Below, in pieces: positions 10,345 to 19,106 of a stretch of 64,000 nucleotides of DNA. The position numbers were made by a program, and so were the translations under genes. Position 1 is the first letter of the stretch, and each line of letters begins with the position of its first letter. The stretch is taken from contig NZ_VSSS01000053.1 of assembly GCF_008123425.1 (NCBI RefSeq), forward strand, positions 28,898-92,897, in the 5' to 3' direction. The notes beneath the pieces were generated by a model, which was not told the DNA's origin, made no database searches, and saw nothing but the letters and a program-made list of their open reading frames with translations. This DNA is from Bradyrhizobium rifense (GTDB lineage Bacteria > Pseudomonadota > Alphaproteobacteria > Rhizobiales > Xanthobacteraceae).

Positions 10345-11579
10345 GCCGCAGTGCCCCGCGTCAGCCGTCCCCGGTTCAAAATGGACATCGGATCGAAACC
10401 GACGCGGACCCGTTCGCTCAGGGCGGCGACACCCGGGGCTTGCGGATGGAACACGTCGACGCTGCGCCTGACGTCCTCGGCGGCCCGGATCAGCGTGGCG
10501 TGCCCGCCGAACGCATTGGTCCGCTGGCGCACGGCCGGGGCATGCGCGTCGGCCTTCGGCGGCAGCGCCGCCCAGATCAGCCCGCCGCCCCAATCGTAGA
10601 TGACGTCGCCCCCGGTCTCGCGCGCCAATTGCGTGCCGAGCGCCGCGCCCGAAGCTGGCGGACAGACGATCCGCCACACCGGCCAGGCGCCAACCGCGCC
10701 GCTGGCCGCGAACGGCAGCACGTCGCGGATGGTGGCCCACAGCGCAGACGACGCGGCGTCCTCGATCAGGGTCGCGGTTCCGAACGGCGCCAGCAATTCA
10801 CGGAGCGAGCCGGCGCGATGGGCGGCGGAGGCCGTGATGCCCTCGAGCCGCAGCACCGTCAGCGCCTCGCCCTGGCCGGCGATATCGCCAAGCCCATCGG
10901 TCCTGGCGCGGAAGGTCGATTTCGGCAGATGCGCGGCGGCGGAGACGTCGAAGGGCGAGCCGAGCGCCGCGGTCATCGCCTTGTTGGCGGCGGCCTCGTC
11001 GAGCCCGCGCAGCAGCAGCGTCCGCTCGGCTTCGGGCTTCGGCATCACCTTCAGCGTCACCTCAGTCATCACCGACAGCGTGCCCCAGGAGCCCGAAAGC
11101 AGCTTGCAGAGGTCGTAACCCGTGACGTTCTTCACCACCTTGCCGCCGGTCTTGAAGCTGTCGCCGAAACCGGAGACGGCATGTGCGCCCAGAAGATGGT
11201 CACGTGCCCCGCCCGCCTTGATCCGCCGTGGGCCTGCCAGCCCGGCGGCGATCATGCCGCCGATGGTCCCGAGCGCGGGCGTACCGAGCAGCGGCGCGGT
11301 ATTCATCGGCTCGAAGGCGAATTGCTGGTTCTTGGCATCGATCAGCGACAGCACGTCGGCCAGCGGCGCGCCGGCCTGGAGCGTCACGATCAATTCATTG
11401 GGCTCGTAAGAGATGACCGCGTTCAGCGCGGAGACGTCGAGCACGGCGTTGGTCGCCATCGCGTGCCCGATGCTGCGCTTGCTGCCGTGACCGATGATCT
11501 CGAGCGGCTGCTCATTGGCAATCGCCGCGCGCACCACCTCTTCGACGTCTTTGGCGTCTCTGACCCTGAGCGTATCCAC
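10341..11579 (-). CDS. glcE: Glycolate oxidase FAD-binding subunit GlcE
   Basis: A 412-residue PCMH-type FAD-binding protein, the second flavoprotein-like subunit of glycolate oxidase. Family features include PLEIIGHGSKRSIGH, LGTPALGTIGGMIAAGLAGP and KTGGKVVKNVTGYDLCKLLSG, the last typical of GlcE. The C terminus FDPMSILNRGRL matches the end of the FAD-linked oxidase fold. It is coupled by a four-base overlap to glcF. Between glcE and glcD lie an ArsR gene, a divergent monooxygenase gene and an acyltransferase gene, so glcEF probably has its own promoter just upstream of 11579. Confidence 0.95.
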   Translation of the reverse strand: MDTLRVRDAKDVEEVVRAAIANEQPLEIIGHGSKRSIGHAMATNAVLDVSALNAVISYEPNELIVTLQAGAPLADVLSLIDAKNQQFAFEPMNTAPLLGTPALGTIGGMIAAGLAGPRRIKAGGARDHLLGAHAVSGFGDSFKTGGKVVKNVTGYDLCKLLSGSWGTLSVMTEVTLKVMPKPEAERTLLLRGLDEAAANKAMTAALGSPFDVSAAAHLPKSTFRARTDGLGDIAGQGEALTVLRLEGITASAAHRAGSLRELLAPFGTATLIEDAASSALWATIRDVLPFAASGAVGAWPVWRIVCPPASGAALGTQLARETGGDVIYDWGGGLIWAALPPKADAHAPAVRQRTNAFGGHATLIRAAEDVRRSVDVFHPQAPGVAALSERVRVGFDPMSILNRGRLTRGTAA

Positions 11580-11612
11580 GCGTCTAGCGGGTAACGATAT
11601 TTGGTCCCAAAA

Positions 11613-12302
11613 TCAAATGCGGACACCAAATAGGGAACGAAATGCGTCAAGCCCCGCATCGGTGATCTCGACTGAGCGCCCCTGCGGCCGGCGGCGGATC
11701 CAGTCCCGCTGGAACGCCAGCTCGGCGAGCGCCGCCCCTGCCCGCCCGGCCAGATGCGGCCGGCGTTCGCTCCAGTCGAGACAGGGCCGGCACAGCACCC
11801 GCCGGTGCCGCGCCGACGGGTGGAGATCGAGACCGAAACTGCCGAGGAACGCCGTGCCCGCTTCCGTCAGCTCGCCAACCTCCTGGTCGAGAACCAGATA
11901 GTCGCGCTCCCGCAGCGCGTCAGCGAGGGCGACACCGAGCTCGCCCGCGAGGTGATCGTAGCAGGTCCGGGCTCGCCGCATCGCGGCATCGATCCGCGCC
12001 GGCGGCCGCGAACTTGGCGGACCGGTCACGGCAACCGTCATCATGCCCTCCAGGATCTGCGCGACCAGCGGTGTGGCCAACCGGTACAACCGACGCGGTC
12101 CCCGTCGCTCGACTTTCAGAAGCGCGTGCTGCACCAGCCGGCCGAGATGCCAGCTCGCCGTCTGCGGCGTGACGCCGGCAACCAGCGCCAGCTCGCCCGC
12201 GGTCTGCGCACGTCCGTCCATCAGTCGCGACAGGATCAGGGCCCGGCCGGGATCGGCGATCAGGGCCGCCAGGTCGGCGAGCTCGCGTGCGATGGTCGGC
12301 AT
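11613..12302 (-). CDS. ArsR-family winged-helix regulator
   Basis: A 229-residue transcription regulator. The helix-turn-helix lies at about residues 10-80: LAALIADPGRALILSRLMDG, then AGELALVAGVTPQTASWHLG, then LLKVERRGPRRLYRLA. A long C-terminal extension (from about residue 85) contains CRPCLDWSERRPHLAG, a Cys pair typical of the larger ArsR/SmtB branch with a C-terminal sensing domain. The ATG at 12302 has GGAG six bases before it. It is divergent from an exported monooxygenase, with a 26-bp inverted repeat in between, so autoregulation and control of that gene are inferred. The signal is unknown. Confidence 0.9.
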   Translation of the reverse strand: MPTIARELADLAALIADPGRALILSRLMDGRAQTAGELALVAGVTPQTASWHLGRLVQHALLKVERRGPRRLYRLATPLVAQILEGMMTVAVTGPPSSRPPARIDAAMRRARTCYDHLAGELGVALADALRERDYLVLDQEVGELTEAGTAFLGSFGLDLHPSARHRRVLCRPCLDWSERRPHLAGRAGAALAELAFQRDWIRRRPQGRSVEITDAGLDAFRSLFGVRI

Positions 12303-12359
12303 GGCCGGCTCCGGCATGTGACGAAAACCCATCCTGCTTGTCGCACAGGACATCGCCGC

Positions 12360-12385
12360 AACGTTTCGATCACGATCGAAATGTT
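12360..12385. promoter_or_regulatory. Inverted repeat, candidate ArsR operator
   Basis: The arms AACGTTTCGATC and GATCGAAATGTT flank a two-base centre. They match at 11 of 12 positions. The element lies between the divergent arsR-like and monooxygenase genes, 58 bases from the arsR start and 98 bases from the other start. A dimeric winged-helix protein would fit it. Confidence 0.65.
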
Positions 12386-12482
12386 CACGACATCGACACT
12401 TCGACCGCCGGCGAACCCAACAGGCAGGCCATCGCGACATGGTCGCAGCGATCGCGATCGAGACGAACCAATGGAGGCACAG

Positions 12483-12959
12483 ATGGAGCGATCGACACAT
12501 CCGCGGCCAGCGCCGCGCCCACGTGAAGCGTTCAGCCGCAGGTCGGTGATCGCCGTCCTGGCGATCTATCTCTCGCCATGGACGGCGGCGTCATCTCAGG
12601 CACAGGAGCAAGGAGCAAAGACAATGAACCACTATGCAACACAGAAATCGATCAGCGATGCCGTCGACGGCGGCGGCCTGCTCGTGGTCGCGCAATGGGA
12701 GGCCAAGCCCGGCGAGGCCGACAGGATCGCCGGCATCCTCGACCGTTTCCTGCCGGAGGCGCAGCGCGAGGACGGCGTCAAGCTGTTCCTGATCTCGCGG
12801 GCTACGGACAATCCGGCGCAGTTTCTGTTCTACGAACTGTTCCGCGACGAAGCCGCGTTCAAGGCGCACCAGGAGAGCGCGCATTTCAAGACCTACATCG
12901 CCGGCGAAGCGCTGCCGCTGCTGGCGAAGCGTGAGCGCGCGCAGTACGCGATGCTGTAG
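12483..12959 (+). CDS. Exported antibiotic-biosynthesis/quinol monooxygenase-like (ABM) protein
   Basis: A 158-residue protein with an ABM ferredoxin-like domain from about residue 60 (LLVVAQWEAKPGEADRIAG, FLFYELFRDEAAFKAHQESA, then HFKTYIAG), typical of YgiN-like quinol monooxygenases that act without cofactor. The N terminus has SRRSVIAVLAIYLSP before AASSQAQ, which looks like a Tat or Sec export signal. GGAGG lies 5 bases before the ATG at 12483. An alternative start at 12624 (MNHYATQ), also with an AGGAG, would give a cytosolic form without the signal. It is divergent from the ArsR-type gene. Substrate unknown. Confidence 0.85.
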   Translation: MERSTHPRPAPRPREAFSRRSVIAVLAIYLSPWTAASSQAQEQGAKTMNHYATQKSISDAVDGGGLLVVAQWEAKPGEADRIAGILDRFLPEAQREDGVKLFLISRATDNPAQFLFYELFRDEAAFKAHQESAHFKTYIAGEALPLLAKRERAQYAML

Positions 12960-12971
12960 GAACGAGCTTGC

Positions 12972-13000
12972 ACGCCGCGGTTCGGACCGGACCGCGGCGT
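12972..13000. terminator. Hairpin between convergent genes
   Basis: ACGCCGCGGT pairs with ACCGCGGCGT around a nine-base loop, between the stops of the monooxygenase and the acyltransferase. There is no T tract, so termination in both directions is probable but not certain. Confidence 0.5.
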
Positions 13001-13007
13001 CGCGCGA

Positions 13008-14171
13008 CTAGATGATCGCGCGCAGCGGCGATTTGCGCAAGATCAACGCAGAGACGGCGAGGCTGCCGATCGCGGCCAGCATGGTCAGCAGCAGCGCCTT
13101 CGTGAGTGCGAACAGCGGCAGCGCGTGCAGGAGCAGGGCGAAGCCGATCAGGATCGGCGGATGGATCAGGTAAACGCCGAAGGCGTTGTCCGAGAGCCAT
13201 TTGGCGACCGGCCCCTGCGTATCGAAATAGCGGCGGTAGACGGCCAGTATCAAGAGGCCCATGCCGACGCAGACCAGCGCCTCCCACAGGCACTTCCCGG
13301 CGCTGACGAAGTTGAATCCGCCCGCATAGAGCGCCGTGTCGCCGTGCAGTCCGCCACCGAACAGCACGAGCGCTGCGAACAACGGCGCCGAGAGGGATAA
13401 CGCGAGCAGTCCCCAGCGGATGCAGGAACGTTCCGCAACCCCAAGCATCCAATTGCCGCGATAACCGAAGCTGCCAGCCGCAAACATGAGAATGTATTGC
13501 GGGAGATCGCCGGGATGAACGTTGAGCACGGACCCATCGGCATGGATCGCGATGCGAACGGCAAAAGTGGTTGCCGCCATCGCCGCAACAAACAGGATAA
13601 TCCCGGTGCCGTGCAGCTTGAGCTGCGGTTCGTACCATCCGGTGCGGCGGATCAGACCATACAGCAGCGAGACCAGCAGCAGCACCGCGCAAAACCACAT
13701 CGGCCCCGTCTCGGAAAGCCATTCGCCGTCTTTCAGATGAGTCAGCCATTGATTGCCGAAACCGCCCTTGCCCCAGGTCCAGGACAGAAAATACTGCGTC
13801 AACGGGCCGATCACCAACATGTAGAGCAAGGTCGGCAGACCGAGCCTGATCAGCCGATCACGCGCAAATCTGGAAAACCCTTTCCGATCGAACGCACCGG
13901 CGGCGAAATAACCGGCGATGAAGAACAGCGCGGCCATGAAGAAGGCCTGCAGGAAGCTCTGATAGATGCCGAAGAACAGCGCCGTACCGAAGCCAGTCTC
14001 CTGCCGGTCGACATAGTACCAATTGCCGAACGGGCTGTAGGTGTCCGCCGCGTGCATGCTCAGCACGAGAACGATCATCGACCAGCGGATGTTGTCGACG
14101 AACAGCAGGCGCGACTGCGCCGCCGGCGTGGCCGACGTTTCGTTCGTGGCATTGACCGACACGTCCGCCAT
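13008..14171 (-). CDS. Membrane acyltransferase (acyltransferase 3 family)
   Basis: A 387-residue integral membrane protein with about ten transmembrane segments. The N-terminal block RLLFVDNIRWSMIVLVLSMH is the conserved start of acyltransferase 3/OpgC-like proteins, with the family His in LSMHAADTYSPF. These enzymes transfer acetyl or succinyl groups to extracellular carbohydrate or glucan, using the membrane as the site of transfer. The acceptor cannot be read. It begins 18 bases after the glcD stop on the same strand, so it is likely co-transcribed with glcD, an odd pairing for glycolate oxidation. Confidence 0.9.
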   Translation of the reverse strand: MADVSVNATNETSATPAAQSRLLFVDNIRWSMIVLVLSMHAADTYSPFGNWYYVDRQETGFGTALFFGIYQSFLQAFFMAALFFIAGYFAAGAFDRKGFSRFARDRLIRLGLPTLLYMLVIGPLTQYFLSWTWGKGGFGNQWLTHLKDGEWLSETGPMWFCAVLLLVSLLYGLIRRTGWYEPQLKLHGTGIILFVAAMAATTFAVRIAIHADGSVLNVHPGDLPQYILMFAAGSFGYRGNWMLGVAERSCIRWGLLALSLSAPLFAALVLFGGGLHGDTALYAGGFNFVSAGKCLWEALVCVGMGLLILAVYRRYFDTQGPVAKWLSDNAFGVYLIHPPILIGFALLLHALPLFALTKALLLTMLAAIGSLAVSALILRKSPLRAII

Positions 14172-14189
14172 GCCCCAGATATCCGGCCG

Positions 14190-15683
14190 TCAAAACCGCG
14201 GGATGTCCGGAAACGCTACCTTGCCCGCATGGACATGCATGCGGCCGAGCTCGGCGCAGCGATGCAGCGTCGGAAACACTTTTCCGGGATTGAGCAGGCC
14301 CTGCGCGTCGAAGGCGCATTTCAGCCGCTGCTGCTGGTTGAGATCGATCTCGGTGAACATCTCGGGCATCAGATCGCGCTTCTCGATGCCGACGCCATGC
14401 TCGCCGGTGAGCACGCCGCCGAACTCGACACAGGCGCGCAGGATGTCGGCGCCGAAGGCTTCGGCGCGCTCGATCTCGCCGGGCTTGTTGGCATCGTAGA
14501 GGATCAGCGGATGCAGATTGCCGTCGCCAGCGTGGAACACGTTGGCGCAACCGAGCTGGTATTTTTCCGAGAGCTCGCGGATTCGGGCGAGCGCCTTCGG
14601 CAGCGCGCCGCGCGGGATGGTGCCGTCCATGCAGAGATAGTCGGGCGAGATGCGACCGACCGCCGGGAATGCGGCCTTGCGGCCAGCCCAGAACAGATTG
14701 CGCTCGGCCTCCGAGGTCGAGATCTGGCAAGTGGTCGAACCGCAAGCATTTGCAATTGTCTCGACGCGCGTGATCAGCTCGTCGACCTCGATCTTGGGAC
14801 CGTCGAGCTCGATGATGAGCAGCGCTTCGACATCGAGCGGATAGCCGGCATGAACGAAGGCCTCGGCGGCGTGGATCGCGGGCTTGTCCATCATCTCCAT
14901 GCCGCCGGGAATGATGCCGGCGCCGATAATGCGCGCCACGCATTCGCCGGCCGCCTCGACCTGCGCAAAGCCGACCATCAGCGCGCGCGCCGTCTCCGGC
15001 TTCTGCAGGATGCGCACGGTGATCTCGGTGATGACGCCGAGCAGACCTTCCGATCCTGTGATCACGCCCATCAGATCATAGCCGGAATTCTCCGCCGACT
15101 TGCCGCCGATGCGCAAAATCTCGCCGCTCATCAGGACAATCTCGCAAGCGAGCACGTTGTTGGTGGTCATGCCGTATTTGAGGCAATGCACGCCGCCGGA
15201 ATTTTCCGCGACATTGCCGCCGATCGAGCAGGCGATCTGCGAGGACGGATCGGGCGCGTAATAGAAGCCGGCATGCGCGACCGCCTGGCTGATCGCGAGA
15301 TTGGTGACACCGGGCTCGGTGACGACGACGCGATTGTCAAAATCGATGTCGCGGATGCGCTTGAACTTGCCGAGGCCCAGCAGCACGCCGTCCTCCAGCG
15401 GCAGCGCGCCGCCGGATAGCGAGGTGCCGGAGCCGCGCGGCACCACCTTGATGCCGTGGGCGGCACAATATTTCAGGACGAGCGAGACCTGCTCAGTGGT
15501 GTCGGGCAGCACCACGACCATTGGCGGTTGCCGATAGGCGGTCAGTCCATCGGACTCATAGGCCCGCATCTCGGCAGGCGTATCGATCACGCCCTCGCCG
15601 GGCACGATTGCGCGCAATGCAGCAACGATCTCCGCGCGGCGCGCGAGCACCGCCTGGTCGCTCGCAGGCATCATGATGGCCAT
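14190..15683 (-). CDS. glcD: Glycolate oxidase subunit GlcD
   Basis: A 497-residue FAD-linked oxidase, the catalytic subunit that oxidises glycolate (or D-lactate) to the 2-oxoacid. Family blocks are VPRGSGTSLSGGALP (FAD), GGNVAENSGGVHCLKYG, the catalytic-domain motif NVFHAGDGNLHPLI and LTGEHGVGIEKRDLM, which carries metal and substrate ligands. AAGGA lies before the ATG at 15683. It is first in a minus-strand pair with the acyltransferase gene and is separated from glcE and glcF by about 2.6 kb of unrelated genes. Confidence 0.96.
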   Translation of the reverse strand: MAIMMPASDQAVLARRAEIVAALRAIVPGEGVIDTPAEMRAYESDGLTAYRQPPMVVVLPDTTEQVSLVLKYCAAHGIKVVPRGSGTSLSGGALPLEDGVLLGLGKFKRIRDIDFDNRVVVTEPGVTNLAISQAVAHAGFYYAPDPSSQIACSIGGNVAENSGGVHCLKYGMTTNNVLACEIVLMSGEILRIGGKSAENSGYDLMGVITGSEGLLGVITEITVRILQKPETARALMVGFAQVEAAGECVARIIGAGIIPGGMEMMDKPAIHAAEAFVHAGYPLDVEALLIIELDGPKIEVDELITRVETIANACGSTTCQISTSEAERNLFWAGRKAAFPAVGRISPDYLCMDGTIPRGALPKALARIRELSEKYQLGCANVFHAGDGNLHPLILYDANKPGEIERAEAFGADILRACVEFGGVLTGEHGVGIEKRDLMPEMFTEIDLNQQQRLKCAFDAQGLLNPGKVFPTLHRCAELGRMHVHAGKVAFPDIPRF

Positions 15684-15936
15684 GATTTATCCTTCCGGCT
15701 CACGCCGCGTGATCGATTTGTCGCGACAAATCAACCACGTCCGCGGCCGTTTGGGTAGGCCATCCCCGAGTCGGAGCAACGATCTTCCGGCGAGTTCGCT
15801 CTGGGACAAGTAGGAAATCGTGAAACCTGTCATGGTTTCGTGGCTTGTCCAAGCCGAGCGGGCCGTGCCAAAACCGGCAGGGTTCGACGATCGCCGACCG
15901 AATAAGACCCACTGGGAAAGAGACGAAGAGCACCCT

Positions 15937-16332
15937 ATGAAAAAACTGACTTTTGGCGCGCTGATGATCCTCACCGTCACTGCCACGGCTACCAGCGCGA
16001 TGGCGCAGGATGCCGCGGCCGGCAAATCGTCGTTCAACAAATGCCTGGCCTGCCACGCCATCGGCGAAGGCGCCAAGAACAAGGTCGGCCCCGAGCTCAA
16101 CGGCCTCGACGGCCGCAAGTCGGGCACCGCGCCCGACTACAATTACTCGGATGCGAACAAGAATTCCGGCATCACCTGGAACGAGGCGCTGTTCAAGGAA
16201 TACATCAAGGATCCGAAGGCCAAGATCCCCGGCACCAAGATGGCGTTCGCCGGCATCAAGAACGAGACCGAGATCAACAATCTCTGGACCTACGTATCGC
16301 AGTTCGACAAGGACGGGAAGATCAAGCAGTAA
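15937..16332 (+). CDS. Class I cytochrome c, periplasmic
   Basis: A 131-residue soluble cytochrome c2-like electron carrier. It has a signal peptide (MKKLTFGALMILTVTATATS, then AMAQ), the heme site C36-L-A-C39-H40 and the axial Met in GTKMAF (M102). Features of the mitochondrial type include VGPELNGLDGRKSGTAPDYNYS. The start at 15937 is set by the signal peptide and a GAAGAG just upstream. It stands alone between glcD (divergent) and a convergent hydrolase gene. It probably passes electrons between a quinol-oxidising complex and an oxidase or a periplasmic dehydrogenase; the exact partner is unknown. Confidence 0.95.
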   Translation: MKKLTFGALMILTVTATATSAMAQDAAAGKSSFNKCLACHAIGEGAKNKVGPELNGLDGRKSGTAPDYNYSDANKNSGITWNEALFKEYIKDPKAKIPGTKMAFAGIKNETEINNLWTYVSQFDKDGKIKQ

Positions 16333-16367
16333 GCGGACGAATGGTGGCCGCCGGGCTCCGATTTACT

Positions 16368-17324
16368 TTAATCGGCGGCCGCCTGCGCCGGGGCTATTTG
16401 ACCGATCATCGTCTCGATCGCCGTCTTCACGAGATCCGGCACCGCGTTCTGCACCATGTGGCCGAGATCGGGCAGCACGATCAGCTTTGCGTTCGGCACC
16501 GTCGCTGCGAACGGGCGCGCATGGATGTCGGTCTTCACCGTCTTGTCGGGCTCGCCGGCGATGATCGTGACCGGCAGCTTAATCTCGTCGTAGCGCGCGA
16601 CCTGTGCGGCCACCGACGCCTTCAGCGTCACCAGATCATAGGCATTGGCGATGAATTCGCGCGGACGTAGCAACAGCGGCGTCGCGGACTCCCTCACGAA
16701 CCCGTCCGGCATCGTCTGCGGCAGGAAGACGTTGCGCGCGCCGGACTCGGCGACGAAATAGCCCAGTGGCAACGTGACGGTATAGGCGAGCAGCGGGCCG
16801 ATCACCGGCGTTGCGATGATCTCGTTGTAGCGGCCGACGCCGCCGCGCCAGGGATGGGTCACCGGCGCCAGCATCACGAGGCCGGCGACGCGGCTCGCAT
16901 GATCGAGCGCCAGCCGCGCGCCAAGCGCGCCGCTCCAGGAATGCACGACGAAGACCGCACGATCGACCCCGAGCTTGCCGAGCGCCGCGTCGATCATCCG
17001 CGCCTGGATGTCCGGCGTCGAATCCTGCCGTCGCGCGCGCGTGCTCCAGCCGTGGCCGGGACGGTCGATCAGGATGACGCGATGCTGCTTCGCCAGGAGC
17101 TCGCCAAGCGGATGCCGCATCACTTCGAGGTTGGAGCTCGCGCCATGCAGCATCACGATCGGCAGGCCGGCATTGCGCGGGCCGATGTCGACGACGTGGA
17201 GCACAGCGCCATCGACCTCGATCATCCGGCCCTGCGGCGGATAGGCGCGCTGCACGGCGACAATTCCGGCCTGCGTGACCAGCGCCAGCAGCACCAGCGC
17301 CGTCACCGCTGACATCACGATCAT
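16368..17324 (-). CDS. Membrane-anchored alpha/beta hydrolase
   Basis: A 318-residue alpha/beta-fold hydrolase. Residues 1-25 form a hydrophobic anchor (MIVMSAVTALVLLALVTQAG). The oxyanion region is VMLHGASSN, and the nucleophile elbow is VVHSWSGALG with Ser129 in the place of the GHSWGG serine. The acid is in IAGEPDKTV and the catalytic His in DLGHMVQ. The ATG at 17324 is preferred; a TTG start at 17390 would add 22 residues. Neither has a strong Shine-Dalgarno. Substrate unknown: the family includes esterases, haloalkane dehalogenases and epoxide hydrolases. It is convergent with the cytochrome gene. Confidence 0.9.
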   Translation of the reverse strand: MIVMSAVTALVLLALVTQAGIVAVQRAYPPQGRMIEVDGAVLHVVDIGPRNAGLPIVMLHGASSNLEVMRHPLGELLAKQHRVILIDRPGHGWSTRARRQDSTPDIQARMIDAALGKLGVDRAVFVVHSWSGALGARLALDHASRVAGLVMLAPVTHPWRGGVGRYNEIIATPVIGPLLAYTVTLPLGYFVAESGARNVFLPQTMPDGFVRESATPLLLRPREFIANAYDLVTLKASVAAQVARYDEIKLPVTIIAGEPDKTVKTDIHARPFAATVPNAKLIVLPDLGHMVQNAVPDLVKTAIETMIGQIAPAQAAAD

Positions 17325-17655
17325 GGAGAGAGTCCGGGCAATCCAGGGCACATCGCAGTTACGGGTTAGGCGGGCGGCAGTTTCGCGCAAGGCAGCTCAG
17401 CACTTCCACCGGAAACGCCAGCCTGTGGATATGTGCATAACTACTGAGCTAAAAAACTCAATGGAATCAATAGCTATATGCGGCGCCTCACAAGCCCCAG
17501 ACCAGCTTCATGCAGTCGTCATCGCAGCTTCCTTATAATCGCCACGGTCGGTTCCGTCTCTAGACGCGGGTGGGCGCCGATCCTCCTCGCAGCAACCTCA
17601 GGGGATGCAGGAAAGACCGGCAAGATTGTCCTGGTTTGAACCGGAGGATTTTTCG
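17325..17655. other. Non-coding gap with two DnaA-box-like words
   Basis: A 331-base stretch. The only pattern seen is TGTGGATAT at 17424-17432 directly followed by TGTGCATAA at 17432-17440, which are 8/9 and 9/9 matches to the loose DnaA-box consensus TGTGNATAA. No dnaA, AT-rich unwinding region or further boxes are present, so an origin is not supported. Confidence 0.4.
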
Positions 17656-17838
17656 ATGAGCTTGAGATCGAACGATACTGCAATCGACGAGATCGTCGCG
17701 AGCTGCAACGGCGACCTGCGCGGGGCCGTGCGGGCGTTGCTCCTGATCAACGAGCATCTCGAGACGGAACTCGCAAAGGCCTATGCCGCAGTCGCCGACC
17801 ATGGTCTTGCGGAACGCGGCGGCAGCGTCCTGCACTAG
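17656..17838 (+). CDS. Small conserved-looking protein, 60 aa
   Basis: A short soluble protein (MSLRSNDTAIDEIVASCNGD, then a helical segment RGAVRALLLINEHLETELAKAY). The start is fixed by GGAGG 8 bases upstream of the ATG at 17656. The sequence is mostly alpha-helical and amphipathic with no cofactor motif. It looks like a real gene because of the good ribosome site and high-GC third positions. It stands between two opposite-strand genes. Function unknown. Confidence 0.7.
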   Translation: MSLRSNDTAIDEIVASCNGDLRGAVRALLLINEHLETELAKAYAAVADHGLAERGGSVLH

Positions 17839-17900
17839 CCGAACCGGTCTCCGTTAGCCGGATGAGCGCCGTCGTTCCGTCCCGCGTGAACTCGGTCCGC

Positions 17901-19106
17901 TCAGCCCGCCATCGCAGCAGGTGACGGCAGCTCTCGGCCCGCCAGGAACGTCGTAACCTCGTTCTCGAAGGTCTTGAGGGCCGCACCGATCGCCTGGTGC
18001 ATATCGAGATATTTGTAGGAGCCGAGGCGGCCGCCGAAGATGACGTTCGGACGCTTCTCCATCATCATGCGGTAACCGGACAGAATGGCCCGGTCGGCGG
18101 TGGTGTTGATCGGGTAGTAGGGTTCGTCGTCGCGGCCGGCAAAGCGGGAATATTCGCGATAGATCGTGGTCTTCGGCTCCCGATAGTCGCGCTCGGGATG
18201 CAGATGCCTGAATTCGTGGATTCGGGTGAACGGCACGTCCGCATCGGCGTAGTTGATCACCGAAGTGCCCTGGAAGTCGTCGACGTCATGCACCTCGCGA
18301 GCGAAGTCGACGGTGCGCCAGCCGAGCTCGCCACAGCGATAGCGGAAGAAGCGGTCGATCGGCCCGGTATAGATCACGAGCTGATCGGGGCGGATCTGGT
18401 CGGCGATATCGAAATAATCGACGCCGAGACGGAGCTCGATATTCGGTGACTTGAGCATGCGCTGGAAAATCGCGGTGTAGCCGTCGACCGGCATGCCCTC
18501 GTAGCGATCGGCGAAATAGCGGTCGTCGAAATTGAGCCGCACCGGCAGGCGACCGATGATATCGGCCGAGAGCTCGCTCGGCTCGGTCTGCCACTGCTTC
18601 TGCGTATAGCCGCGGATGAGAAGGTCGTAGAGGGTACGGCCGACGGAGGCGATCGCCTTGTCCTCCAGGTTCTGGGCGACGCTCGCGCCATGGACGTGTA
18701 CATGGGCGTGAACATGGTCGTCGGCCTCGGCCGCAATCACGAGCTTCGCCTCTTGCGGCGTCATGGCGCGGCCGAACGCGGCCGAGATGGTCGCGAGATT
18801 GATCGGCATGGAGTAGAGCCGCCCGCGCGCCACCGTGAAGACGCGGTGCCGGTAGCTGGTGAATTCGGTGAAGCGCTGCAGATAGCGCCAGACCGTGTCC
18901 GAGTTGGTGTGAAAGATATGCGTGCCGTAGCGATGCACCTCGATGCCGCTGTCGGGATCAATCTCCGAATAGGCGTTGCCGCCGATATGAGCGCGCCGGT
19001 CGACCACACAGACTTTTCGCCCGAGCTCGTTTGCCACCCGCTCGGCGATGGTCGCGCCGAAGAAGCCAGCGCCCACAACCACGACGTCGAAGCCATCAAG
19101 CTGCAT
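17901..19106 (-). CDS. glf: UDP-galactopyranose mutase
   Basis: A 401-residue flavoenzyme converting UDP-galactopyranose to UDP-galactofuranose, the donor for galactofuranose in O-antigen or exopolysaccharide. The FAD-binding Rossmann motif VVVGAGFFGA starts at residue 9. Other hallmarks are HIGGNAYSE, RYGTHIFHT, RGYTQKQW, and the late NTTADRAILSGY. The stretch DDHVHAHVHVHGASV at about 130 is rich in His and not usual in the family. The ATG at 19106 has GGGGA five bases upstream. It is divergent from a CgeB-like glycosyltransferase gene, 209 bases apart, which suggests a shared role in a surface glycan. Confidence 0.96.
   Translation of the reverse strand: MQLDGFDVVVVGAGFFGATIAERVANELGRKVCVVDRRAHIGGNAYSEIDPDSGIEVHRYGTHIFHTNSDTVWRYLQRFTEFTSYRHRVFTVARGRLYSMPINLATISAAFGRAMTPQEAKLVIAAEADDHVHAHVHVHGASVAQNLEDKAIASVGRTLYDLLIRGYTQKQWQTEPSELSADIIGRLPVRLNFDDRYFADRYEGMPVDGYTAIFQRMLKSPNIELRLGVDYFDIADQIRPDQLVIYTGPIDRFFRYRCGELGWRTVDFAREVHDVDDFQGTSVINYADADVPFTRIHEFRHLHPERDYREPKTTIYREYSRFAGRDDEPYYPINTTADRAILSGYRMMMEKRPNVIFGGRLGSYKYLDMHQAIGAALKTFENEVTTFLAGRELPSPAAMAG

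Noticed and set aside
10326..11594. 422-aa plus-strand ORF
   Set aside because: Antisense to glcE, which has full family motifs and a coupled start with glcF.
13497..15419. 640-aa plus-strand ORF
   Set aside because: Antisense to glcD and the acyltransferase, with random-looking composition.
16344..16380. Hairpin between cytochrome c and hydrolase genes
   Set aside because: GGCCGCCG/CGGCGGCC arms are 20 or so bases apart with no T tract, and part of it lies in the hydrolase coding end.
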